Below are positions 40,981 through 49,094 of a stretch of 64,000 bases of DNA, in pieces. A program made the position numbers and the translations under genes. The stretch spans positions 1 to 64,000 of the forward strand of contig CALXKN010000003.1 of assembly GCA_944388995.1 (NCBI GenBank), written 5' to 3'. The stretch's first letter is position 1; every line of letters begins with the position of its first letter. This DNA is from an uncultured Spirochaetota bacterium (GTDB taxonomy: Bacteria > Spirochaetota > Spirochaetia > JAFGXN01). The notes beneath the pieces are model-generated. The model was not told the origin of the DNA, ran no database searches, and saw only the letters and a program-made list of their open reading frames with translations.

Positions 40981-42702
40981 ATGAACGATAAGCTGAAAGC
41001 CGCGCTCGACAAGGCGAAAAACCAATGGAACAAGTGGTCGAAAGCTCAGAAAGGGATTTTCGGCGGAGTCATCGCTCTCATTGTCGTTGCGGTCATTGTT
41101 TTGGGAACCGTCTCAACCCGCGACGGAAGAGTCTCTCTTTTTAACGCGTCGATCAACGATGCGCAGGCGTTTGAACGGATTGTCACCCGCCTTGAAGAGG
41201 AAAACGTTCCGTTTACGACGACAGCCGACGGACGCATTTATGTGGAAAATTCCCGCGTCGCCCGTCGCTTGAAAGCCGTTGTCGTTCAGGAAGGATTGCT
41301 GCCTTCCAATATGGACGTATGGAGTTTTCTTAACGTCAATCAATTTACTGTTACCGATTTTGAACAAAAAGAGAAAGTCCGTTTGGCAATTGCCAAAGAT
41401 TTGGAAGCGCTGTTGAAGTCGCTTGACGACGTTGATAACGCTTCCGTAAAGATTGCCATGCCGGAAACGGAGCTTTTTGCCGAAGACAATAAACCGGTTA
41501 CAGCGTCTGTTGTCATCACTCCGTCGTTTTCATCCGATCTGGTAACAAATCGCGCCAAAATCGAAGGAATTGAACGGCTGGTGACGCGTGCCATTCCCCG
41601 TATCGATCGGGAGAATATCACCATTACCGATAACTCCGGTATTGAGCTCAACAGCAAAAACTTTCAAGTTGTCGACCGCCTTCATTTGACGGAAGCACAG
41701 CTGAAAATTAAACAAAAAGCCGAAAAGCTTCTTTATGAGAAAGTCAAACGGGTTTTGACAAATAATGGAGTCGGCAGCGCTCCGATTCCTCCGTCGCGTA
41801 TCAGTATTTCGCCGGTTGAAATCGATATGCAATTTAATGAAGAGTCGTATATCTACGACGAAATCCTCCCGATCATTTTAAAGGCTGACAATCCCGATAC
41901 GCCTTATGACGATCAACAGATCATCGAAAAAGTGTTGGTTGAATCGGTTGTCAATAATGAAGAGTACAACGGTACGGGATTTAATCCCGAAGGGCCGGCC
42001 GGTGTGGAAGGACAGGTTCCGCCGGCATACAAAGACTTGCAAGGATTGGTTGCACGTTACGGAAAAGATCAGAGCGAAAGCCGTTACGAAACCAGCAAAA
42101 AACAGACCACAGTCAACAAAACGCCGTGGCAAATCAACGGAATTTCGGTTTCTGTATTGATTGACGGTATTACTATAAAGGAACGAGACGCTTCCGGAAA
42201 TTATATTGAATCCGAAAACGGCGGTATTCAGCGTTCTTATGTTCCCGTTGACGAAGAAACGCTGCGAAGCCTCCGTTCTGCGGTCGAAGGAGCCATTCGC
42301 TATGATCAAAACCGCGGGGATATAGTCGAAGTCCGCAACGTTCAGTTTGACCGGACGGCGGAGTTTGAGCAGGAAGACAACGCTTACCGGACGTCGAAGA
42401 AAATAAGACAGGCTGTAGCCATCACTTTGCTGTTACTGGTTGTTTTATTGTCGTTGATTTTTTTGGTTCGTTTGTTCGTTCATTGGAGGGAGAGACGGCG
42501 TAAATTACGGGAGGAAGAAAGAGCCAAGCAGATAGCCATCGAACGGGAAGCTATGCTCAATAAGTTGGATAATTCAATCAATATTCCGATGACGGGAGAA
42601 GATGCGGAGAAGAACGAGCTGTTCCGCGAAGCGCAAGTGATGGCGCGCGAACATCCCGAAGATGTGGCGCAGTTGATCAGAGCCTGGTTGGTGGAGGAGT
42701 AA
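40981..42702 (+). CDS. fliF: Flagellar MS-ring protein FliF
   Basis: 573-residue inner-membrane protein forming the MS ring. Cytoplasmic N-terminus, membrane helix (about 25-45), a large periplasmic part with the YscJ/FliF ring-building domains, second membrane helix (about 467-490) and a cytoplasmic C-terminal tail. The tail ends PEDVAQLIRAWLVEE, the FliG-binding segment. The length is close to that of other FliF proteins. fliG starts 2 bases after its stop. Confidence 0.95.
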   Translation: MNDKLKAALDKAKNQWNKWSKAQKGIFGGVIALIVVAVIVLGTVSTRDGRVSLFNASINDAQAFERIVTRLEEENVPFTTTADGRIYVENSRVARRLKAVVVQEGLLPSNMDVWSFLNVNQFTVTDFEQKEKVRLAIAKDLEALLKSLDDVDNASVKIAMPETELFAEDNKPVTASVVITPSFSSDLVTNRAKIEGIERLVTRAIPRIDRENITITDNSGIELNSKNFQVVDRLHLTEAQLKIKQKAEKLLYEKVKRVLTNNGVGSAPIPPSRISISPVEIDMQFNEESYIYDEILPIILKADNPDTPYDDQQIIEKVLVESVVNNEEYNGTGFNPEGPAGVEGQVPPAYKDLQGLVARYGKDQSESRYETSKKQTTVNKTPWQINGISVSVLIDGITIKERDASGNYIESENGGIQRSYVPVDEETLRSLRSAVEGAIRYDQNRGDIVEVRNVQFDRTAEFEQEDNAYRTSKKIRQAVAITLLLLVVLLSLIFLVRLFVHWRERRRKLREEERAKQIAIEREAMLNKLDNSINIPMTGEDAEKNELFREAQVMAREHPEDVAQLIRAWLVEE

Positions 42703-42703
42703 A

Positions 42704-43771
42704 ATGAGTTATACGGACGCTGTACAGGGAAAACCGGCCGGACAAAAAAAATCCGGCTCGGCGCTGCATAAAAAAGAGATGACGGGACGGCAGAAGGCGG
42801 CCGTTTTCCTGGTTCTGATGGGAACCGAAGTCGCGTCGGAGATTTTCAAGCACCTGCGCGAAGATGAAATAGAAGCGCTGACGTTTGAAATTGCCCGGGT
42901 CGAAAACGTCGACTCCGCCGACAAGGAGATGGTTCTGGCCGAATTCAAAGACCTGATGATGGCGCAGAACTTTATCACAACCGGCGGTATCGATTACGCC
43001 CGCGAACTGTTGGATAAGTCGCTCGGAGCTCAGAAAGCGGCTGACGTCATCAACCGTCTGACCAATTCGCTTCAGATCCGTCCGTTTGACTTTATCCGCC
43101 GGACCGATCCGGCTCATTTGATGAACTTTATTTTGCAGGAACATCCGCAGACGATTGCGCTGATTCTGGCCTATTTGGAACCGCAGAAGGCTGCCGTGAT
43201 TTTGGGCGGCCTGCCGGCTGAAGACCGCAGCGATGTGGCCAAACGCATTGCGACCATGGACCGCACCTCGCCGGAAGTCCTGCGCGAAGTGGAACGGGTT
43301 TTGGAAAAGAAGCTCTCCACCCTTTCCAGTGAAGACTACACTTCGGCCGGCGGCGTCGAAAGCATCGTCGAAATTCTCAACCTTGTCGACCGTTCGACGG
43401 AAAAAACCATCATCGAAACGTTGGAAGAAGACGATCCCGAATTGGCCGAAGAGATCAAAAAGAGAATGTTTGTCTTCGAAGACATTGTTCTGTTGGACGA
43501 CCGTTCGATTCAGCGCGTTGTGCGCGAGGTGGAAGGCAACGAGCTGGCGAAAGCGTTGCGCGGTGTCGATGCCGAAGTTCAGGATAAGATTTTCAAGAAT
43601 ATGAGTAAACGGGCTGCCCAGACTCTGAAAGAAGAGATGGAGTATTTGGGGCCGATTCGTCTGAAGGACGTCGAAGAGACGCAGCAGAAAATCGTCGCCA
43701 TTATCCGCAAGCTGGAAGATCAGGGGGAAATTGTTGTGGCCCGGACGGGAGAGGACGAGGTTATCGTTTAG
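42704..43771 (+). CDS. fliG: Flagellar motor switch protein FliG
   Basis: 355-residue rotor protein transmitting torque from MotA. N-terminal FliF-binding domain (KAAVFLVLMGTEVASEIFKH), middle domain with the EHPQTIALILAYL motif, and C-terminal torque domain with MFVFEDIVLLDDRSIQRV and charged helix. The first about 25 residues are a Lys/Ser-rich extension. It is placed directly after fliF as in most flagellar operons. Confidence 0.96.
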   Translation: MSYTDAVQGKPAGQKKSGSALHKKEMTGRQKAAVFLVLMGTEVASEIFKHLREDEIEALTFEIARVENVDSADKEMVLAEFKDLMMAQNFITTGGIDYARELLDKSLGAQKAADVINRLTNSLQIRPFDFIRRTDPAHLMNFILQEHPQTIALILAYLEPQKAAVILGGLPAEDRSDVAKRIATMDRTSPEVLREVERVLEKKLSTLSSEDYTSAGGVESIVEILNLVDRSTEKTIIETLEEDDPELAEEIKKRMFVFEDIVLLDDRSIQRVVREVEGNELAKALRGVDAEVQDKIFKNMSKRAAQTLKEEMEYLGPIRLKDVEETQQKIVAIIRKLEDQGEIVVARTGEDEVIV

Positions 43772-43814
43772 TTTTCGGCCGTACCTGTCGATGGAAAAAT
43801 GAAGGAGTTGTATC

Positions 43815-44723
43815 GTGGCGAGAAATGTCTTTAAATCTTACGAATTGCCTTTGGACCGGCATGCGGTAAAAATCATGCCTCCCGAATTGTTTTCCGAACA
43901 GGCCGAACCCGAAACCGAGGCGGTCGCCGTTTACGACGGTCCGACGGTTGCCGAGCTGGAAGAGGAGGCCAATCAATTCCGTATCCGGTTTGAGGAAGAG
44001 AAGCGGGAGATGATCCGCCGCGCGCAGGAAGAGATTGAAGCCATCCGCTCCGCCGAAAAAGACGATCTGCTGCGGATGAAAAACGAAGCGGTCGCCGAAG
44101 CCGACGCGGTCCGCGAGGCCGCCAAAAGAGATGCCGAAGAAACGGCGGCAAAAGCCAAAGCCGACGCCGAAGCCGTTGCGGCGGAAGCCGAGGCATCCCG
44201 TCAGGCGGTTGTCGATGAGGCCAGAAAAGAAGGGTTTGAGGCCGGACGCAAAGAGGGATACGATTCCGGCAAAGAAGAAGCCGACCGGCTGATCAACAAG
44301 CTTCACGTGATGCTTTCGGGTGTTGCCGATAAACGTCAGAGAATCATTGACGAGTCGGAATCGCTGATTGTCGATCTGATTCTGAATATTGTCCGCAAAG
44401 TGGTGCGTTCCGTCACGGAATCGCAGAAAGACGCGGTGGTGAGCACTGTGCTGAAAGCGCTCGCCAAACTGAAAACTTCAGCCGACGTCACGCTGCGCGT
44501 TAATTTCGATGACGCCGCTCTGACAACGGAGCATATGAAGCAGTTTCTGAAAAAAGTCGAAAAAGCGAAATCCATTACCGTTATCGAAGACTCATCCGTC
44601 GACCGCGGCGGATGTATTGTGGAAACCGACTACGGCTCGATAGACGCGCGTATTTCCAGTCAGTTGCGGGAAATCGAGGATAAGATCCGCGAGCTTTCGC
44701 CGCTGGTGACGCAGACAAATTGA
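43815..44723 (+). CDS. fliH: Flagellar export regulator FliH
   Basis: 302 residues. Peripheral stalk protein that binds the ATPase FliI. Long acidic/Ala-rich coiled coil (about 55-165, AAKRDAEETAAKAKADAEAV region) followed by a folded C-terminal domain (VRKVVRSVTESQKDAVVSTV, then CIVETDYGSIDARI), the FliH/V-type E-subunit domain. GTG 43815 is the start: GAAGGAG lies 7 bases before it and no ATG is suitable. Confidence 0.9.
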   Translation: MARNVFKSYELPLDRHAVKIMPPELFSEQAEPETEAVAVYDGPTVAELEEEANQFRIRFEEEKREMIRRAQEEIEAIRSAEKDDLLRMKNEAVAEADAVREAAKRDAEETAAKAKADAEAVAAEAEASRQAVVDEARKEGFEAGRKEGYDSGKEEADRLINKLHVMLSGVADKRQRIIDESESLIVDLILNIVRKVVRSVTESQKDAVVSTVLKALAKLKTSADVTLRVNFDDAALTTEHMKQFLKKVEKAKSITVIEDSSVDRGGCIVETDYGSIDARISSQLREIEDKIRELSPLVTQTN

Positions 44724-44747
44724 CCGGCGCGGCATGCGGGGAGGGAT

Positions 44748-46094
44748 ATGCAGGCTGTAAAAGAGGCGGATGCCGGACTGTTTAACAAATACATTGAACT
44801 CATCGATCAGTTGGATCCTGTCAGGTATGTGGGAACGGTCAAAAAGTGCACTTCGTCGATTATTATCAGCGAAGGTCCGCAAGCCTCCGTCGGCGAGCTT
44901 TGTGAAATTCTCTCGTTAAGAACCGGTGAAAAATTTTTGGCGGAAGTGGTGGCTTTTGAAGAAAACGAAGTCAAGCTTTTCCCTTATCACTCCGTCGCGC
45001 ATATTGAGAAAGGCAGTTTGGTGGCGGCTATGGGACGCCCGCTTTCGATACCCGCGTCCGAGGATTTATGCGGCCGCGTTATCGACGCTCTCGGCCGGCC
45101 GATAGACGGGAAAGGGCCGCTGCGGGTCGCTCATCATATCTCGGTTTTCAACCGCCGCCCCCACGTTTTGACGCGCCGCCCGATCGACGAACGCATTCTG
45201 ACCGGCGTCAAAGCGGTGGATTTTTTTACGCCTTTGGGAAAAGGACAGCGGATCGGACTGTTCGCCGGCAGCGGTGTCGGAAAGTCAACCTTAATGGGAA
45301 TGATGGCGCGCGACTCTTCGGCCGACGTCAACGTGATTGCGTTGATCGGCGAACGCGGGCGGGAAGTTCAGGAGTTTATCCGCGACTCTCTCGGGGAAGA
45401 GGGGATGAAACGGTCGGTCATTGTTGTTTCCGACTCTTCGGATACTCCGCTTTCCCGTTTCCGCGGCGCCTACACTGCGACGGCCATTGCCGAGTTTTTC
45501 AGGGACCGCGGGAAAGACGTCATGCTTTACTTTGACTCAGTCACGCGGCTGGCGATGGCGATTCGCGAAATCGGTCTGGCGGCCGGGGAAGTCGCCGCTT
45601 CCCGCGGTTATACGCCGAATGTTTTTGCCTCTTTGCAGGAGCTTTTGGAGCGGTGCGCCACATCCGATAAAGGAACCATTACCGGTATCTATACCGTTTT
45701 GGTGGAGGGCGGCGATTTCGACGAACCGATTACCGACTGCGTGCGCGCCATTATCGACGGGCACATCATTCTGGACCGGAAATTGGCGGAACGGGGACAG
45801 TATCCGGCCATTGACATCCCCGCTTCTTTATCGCGGTTGGAAAGCGCCGTCGCTTCCCGTTCGCAGCGGCAGGCGGCTGTCAAATTACGCACTCTGATCA
45901 GCGTTTACCGCGAACGCAAGGATTTGATTGACGTCGGCGCTTACGTCAAAGGTTCGGATCCGCTGACCGACGAGGCGGTAGAGAAAATCGACCGTATTAA
46001 TCGCTTCATCTCTCAGGAAACCGATGAAAGCGTTTCGTTTGACGCTATTTGTGCGGAAGCCTCCTCCCTGACCGGAACGGAGGTGACGCCGTGA
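44748..46094 (+). CDS. fliI: Flagellar export ATPase FliI
   Basis: 448-residue F1-beta-like ATPase of the type III flagellar export system. P-loop AGSGVGKST at residues 173-181, GERGREVQEF, catalytic and arginine regions in YFDSVTRLAMAIREIGL, and the family signature YPAIDIPASLSR. GGGAGGG precedes ATG 44748. It overlaps fliJ by 4 bp (GTGA). Confidence 0.96.
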   Translation: MQAVKEADAGLFNKYIELIDQLDPVRYVGTVKKCTSSIIISEGPQASVGELCEILSLRTGEKFLAEVVAFEENEVKLFPYHSVAHIEKGSLVAAMGRPLSIPASEDLCGRVIDALGRPIDGKGPLRVAHHISVFNRRPHVLTRRPIDERILTGVKAVDFFTPLGKGQRIGLFAGSGVGKSTLMGMMARDSSADVNVIALIGERGREVQEFIRDSLGEEGMKRSVIVVSDSSDTPLSRFRGAYTATAIAEFFRDRGKDVMLYFDSVTRLAMAIREIGLAAGEVAASRGYTPNVFASLQELLERCATSDKGTITGIYTVLVEGGDFDEPITDCVRAIIDGHIILDRKLAERGQYPAIDIPASLSRLESAVASRSQRQAAVKLRTLISVYRERKDLIDVGAYVKGSDPLTDEAVEKIDRINRFISQETDESVSFDAICAEASSLTGTEVTP

Positions 46095-46525
46095 AAAAAT
46101 TCGTTTTTTCCCTTCAGCCGGTTTTAAATCTCCGCGAACAGGAAGAAAAGTCGGCCCGGACGGAGTTGGGAAAAAAGACGGCCGAGTGTGAACGCATTCG
46201 GGGCAAGATGAAGGCGCACATTGCGCTTTTGGATCGTTTCGAGGCGCCTGAAAACGGCGCGGTCGACTGGTCGGCGTATCAACAGACGGCCGACTTTATC
46301 CGCGTTCAGAACCTCCGCCTGAAAGACGATTTGAGCCGCGCGGAAGAACGGCGGCAGAGCGCGTTGGCGGCTTACCGCGAAGCGCGCAACCGTAAAAAAG
46401 TGTTTGAAAAACTGAAGGAACGGCGGGAACTTGAATTCCGCGCCGAAATGAAGGAAAAAGAAAACAAAGCGCTGGACGACCTGTTTTCGTCGCGCGGGAC
46501 TTATCACAGGAGTTTGAAAAAATGA
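46091..46525 (+). CDS. fliJ: Flagellar export chaperone FliJ (FlbA)
   Basis: 144-residue, almost entirely coiled-coil protein (FSLQPVLNLREQEEKSARTE at the start is typical of FliJ). It is the central stalk for FliI and a chaperone escort. GTG 46091 is the start, with GGAGG at 46079-46083 inside fliI. The upstream open frame is only a shadow of fliI. It overlaps the next gene by 4 bp. Confidence 0.87.
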   Translation: MKKFVFSLQPVLNLREQEEKSARTELGKKTAECERIRGKMKAHIALLDRFEAPENGAVDWSAYQQTADFIRVQNLRLKDDLSRAEERRQSALAAYREARNRKKVFEKLKERRELEFRAEMKEKENKALDDLFSSRGTYHRSLKK

Positions 46526-47148
46526 AAATTCTTCGCTACAAAAACGACCGCAGCCGCAAATTGTTCCAAATTCTTATTTTGCTCTTATTGATTGTCATCG
46601 CTTCGATGGGCGCTTTGATTGCCTTTGATTATTTAGGATTGATCCGCCTGAATTTCATGAAGCGCGCGTATGTGGATCCGAAATTCACCCAGCGGGTTGA
46701 CCTGACCGGAATCGATCTTTTGGACAGCGAACGGCTTTACAAAGTCTGGGGCTCGATGGATGAATGGGAGTCGGAGCTGAAGGCGCAGGCCGAAAATATT
46801 GAATTAAAGGACAAAGAAATCGACGAGAAAACGGAACTTTTAAAGACAGAGACTGAAGCGTTTCGGAAAGAACAGGAGAACAGAGAGACAGCGTTGCGGG
46901 AGAATCAGACACTTGAACAAAAATTCTATGATATTACCGTCAATTTACTCGGTATGCCGCCGGAAACAGCCGTGAAAAGTTTGGAAAAAATGGCAGATTA
47001 TGATGTTATAGAAATTTTAAAAAGTGCCGATAGAATAGCAGAGGAGAGGAATCAGGGAAGTATGAGCTCCTACTGGCTTTCTCTCATGGAACCTGAAAAG
47101 GTTGCCGCAATCAACAGGAAGCGGCTTCAGACTCCGGCTGAAGAGTAA
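46522..47148 (+). CDS. flbB: Periplasmic flagellar collar protein FlbB-like (MotE-like)
   Basis: 208 residues. A short cytoplasmic start, one membrane helix (about 16-38), a charged coiled coil (about 75-125: ELKAQAENIELKDKEIDEKT) and a C-terminal helical part (GMPPETAVKSLEKMADYDVI then SMSSYWLSLMEPEKVAAINR). The latter resembles MotE/MgtE-N-type chaperone domains. In Borrelia the gene at this place is flbB, which organises the spirochaete-specific collar and stator assembly. Assigned by position and architecture. Confidence 0.78.
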   Translation: MKILRYKNDRSRKLFQILILLLLIVIASMGALIAFDYLGLIRLNFMKRAYVDPKFTQRVDLTGIDLLDSERLYKVWGSMDEWESELKAQAENIELKDKEIDEKTELLKTETEAFRKEQENRETALRENQTLEQKFYDITVNLLGMPPETAVKSLEKMADYDVIEILKSADRIAEERNQGSMSSYWLSLMEPEKVAAINRKRLQTPAEE

Positions 47149-47153
47149 ACCAG

Positions 47154-47180
47154 AGCCTTCCTGTTAAGGGAGGCTTTTTT
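47154..47180 (+). terminator. Terminator-like hairpin enclosing the fliK ribosome-binding site
   Basis: 5' arm AGCCTTCC (47154-47161), loop TGTTAA, 3' arm GGGAGGCT (47168-47175) with one T-G pair, followed by a T-run to 47181. The 3' arm contains GGGAGG, the ribosome-binding site of fliK, whose TTG start follows the run. The structure could terminate transcription in mid-operon or mask fliK translation. Confidence 0.7.
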
Positions 47181-48580
47181 TGATTGTTACAGGCCAGCAT
47201 TCGTTTCCGTTTTCATCTTCCGAGGAATTGCTTCCGGCCGGAATAATGCCGGATACAGGCGGTTTGGCTTTTGCTGAAATGCTGAAACAAACCGACGGTC
47301 ATTGTGATATTACGCTCGATCAAAATCAAAACCGAAATCTCGAACTCTTTAACGAATCGATTTTAAACGAATCTGAAAGCTATCGTGTTGTTGTTTCCGG
47401 AAACGGAGAAGTCGAGACTGAAAAAAAAGGTCCTCCGGCCGTTTCAGATCCGTCTGAATCGGCGGAAGAAGAAGATGCGGATTCCGGAATTTCTCTGTCT
47501 GTTCGGAGCGATCGCAGTGAATCGGAAGAGATTTCCGAATGCGATAAAACGGAAAAAGACGGTGGGGAAGGTAAAGAATCTCGTCCGGAAGTCTGCGGGG
47601 TAGAGACGGCAGAAAAAACAGCGAAAAAAATAGCGTTTGCCCGTTCTGGAGAACTCTCCGGTGAAAAAACCGGGGCGGCGAAGCTTTCGGCGGCGGCCGG
47701 AAAGGAAAAAAATGCGGAACAGGCGGTTCCCGCCGGGACGGCGGACGGCGCGGCTGAAAAGCCGGAAACGCTGCGGAAGGCCGAAACGGTTGCGGCTGCC
47801 GTGATCCGATCCGATGCGAAGGCAAAGACCAAAAACGATGCCGGCCGAGAAACGCTTGCGGCAGACGGAAAGGCAAAGGCGGTTCCCAAAGAATCTGAAA
47901 CAGCGAACCGATTGGACCGAATTGTAACGATTTCTGTATTGCGGGAGGAAGCCGGTCAAAAAGGAGAGGGGGCTCTTAACGCCGGTAAAAATCGAGTGCA
48001 GGGTAAAATGACGGCAGGTGAAGAGAAAAATACGGAATTGCGCTCCGACAAAACCGCATTTGATCCGTCGTCGCTGCCGGTTTCGCTTCAGGGCGGAAAG
48101 GAAACCGCTCTTGCGGAAAATGCGGCGCTCCGCCACATTACGAAAGCCGATTTGATTCGGGAACTGAAGGATCAGGGCAGCGCCGAAATTCTCCGGGAGG
48201 CAAAAATTCTGGTTAAAGACGGTCAGTCCGGCGAAATCAAATTGGTTTTGCGTCCGCAGGAGCTCGGTACCGTAAAAATTAATTTGATTTTGGAAAATAA
48301 ACATATAGTCGGACGGATTTTTGTCGAAAATAATATAGTAAAGGAAGCTTTGCAGACGGCCTTCGGCGATTTGAAAGAGGTCTTCGCTCAGCAGGGGATG
48401 GAATTGGGAGCGCTTGACGTTTTTGTCAGTCAGGAGTCCCGGGAAGATTTTTGGCAGGCGGAAAACGATGATGCCGACACTATGCCGTTTAAATTGGCTC
48501 AGGCCGTCGGTGCCGTTGAAAAACATGCGCCGGTTGTGACTGTTTTAGAGGATTACAGCCGAATCAATATAGAAGTATAA
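47180..48580 (+). CDS. fliK: Flagellar hook-length control protein FliK (FlbC)
   Basis: 466 residues. Low-complexity, Glu/Lys/Ala-rich middle (about 70-300) expected of the FliK ruler. The C-terminal domain (about 335-430) has the Flg_hook signature LRPQELGTVKINLILENKHI, which switches export specificity at the FlhB gate. TTG 47180 is the start, with GGGAGG at 47168-47173 and no suitable ATG. The ribosome-binding site is part of the hairpin at 47154-47180, so translation may be controlled. Confidence 0.85.
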   Translation: MIVTGQHSFPFSSSEELLPAGIMPDTGGLAFAEMLKQTDGHCDITLDQNQNRNLELFNESILNESESYRVVVSGNGEVETEKKGPPAVSDPSESAEEEDADSGISLSVRSDRSESEEISECDKTEKDGGEGKESRPEVCGVETAEKTAKKIAFARSGELSGEKTGAAKLSAAAGKEKNAEQAVPAGTADGAAEKPETLRKAETVAAAVIRSDAKAKTKNDAGRETLAADGKAKAVPKESETANRLDRIVTISVLREEAGQKGEGALNAGKNRVQGKMTAGEEKNTELRSDKTAFDPSSLPVSLQGGKETALAENAALRHITKADLIRELKDQGSAEILREAKILVKDGQSGEIKLVLRPQELGTVKINLILENKHIVGRIFVENNIVKEALQTAFGDLKEVFAQQGMELGALDVFVSQESREDFWQAENDDADTMPFKLAQAVGAVEKHAPVVTVLEDYSRINIEV

Positions 48581-48611
48581 AGCGTTAAAACGTTTTAATC
48601 GGAGGAAAATG

Positions 48612-49079
48612 ATGGAAATGTCGGGGATCAATCCGAGCGTACAGATGAACCGTTATTTTAATGCCGAAGAGCGTCTTGGGTTGGAAGAAACCATTGCCGG
48701 GCTCAACAGCGATTTAACGGCAAATAATAAACGGGTTGCAAAAACAGAAATGGGGAAGGATGATTTCCTTTTGATTTTGGTTAAACAGTTGGCTAATCAG
48801 GATCCGACTGCCCCGGTTGAGGATAAACAGTTTATTGCGCAAATGGCGCAGTTTTCGACGTTGGAGCAGATGACGAATATGGCAAACGGATTTACACGTT
48901 TGTCTGAAGCGATTTCTGCATCTCAATCGGCGGCTTTGCTTGGAAAAGAGGTTACGGTTATCGACGGCGATTCGACGGTCACCGGAGTTGTGGAAGAGGT
49001 GAAAGGCCGCGAATATCCGCAGCTGAAAATCAACGGTTATTATTACGGTTTTGATAAAATCGAGAGCGTTCGCTCGTAA
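48612..49079 (+). CDS. flgD: Flagellar hook cap/assembly protein FlgD
   Basis: 155 residues. FlgD caps the growing hook. The conserved core KTEMGKDDFLLILVKQLANQ DP with APVEDKQFIAQMAQFSTLEQ is the FlgD N-terminal signature. The C-terminal part is short (LGKEVTVIDGDSTVTGVVEE), without the large Ig/tudor hybrid domain of enteric FlgD. Tandem ATGs at 48609 and 48612; GGAGG (48601-48605) is better spaced for 48612. Confidence 0.92.
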   Translation: MEMSGINPSVQMNRYFNAEERLGLEETIAGLNSDLTANNKRVAKTEMGKDDFLLILVKQLANQDPTAPVEDKQFIAQMAQFSTLEQMTNMANGFTRLSEAISASQSAALLGKEVTVIDGDSTVTGVVEEVKGREYPQLKINGYYYGFDKIESVRS

Positions 49080-49094
49080 ACAGGGGGTTCCGTT

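Noticed and set aside
44325-44332. Exact GCCGATAA inside fliH
   Set aside because: No TAAA at the right distance, and it lies in the middle of a coding region with no gene start following.
47444-48526. 360-codon minus-strand open frame opposite fliK
   Set aside because: Shadow frame with a Phe/Arg-rich product; fliK has a ribosome-binding site, the operon context and the Flg_hook domain.
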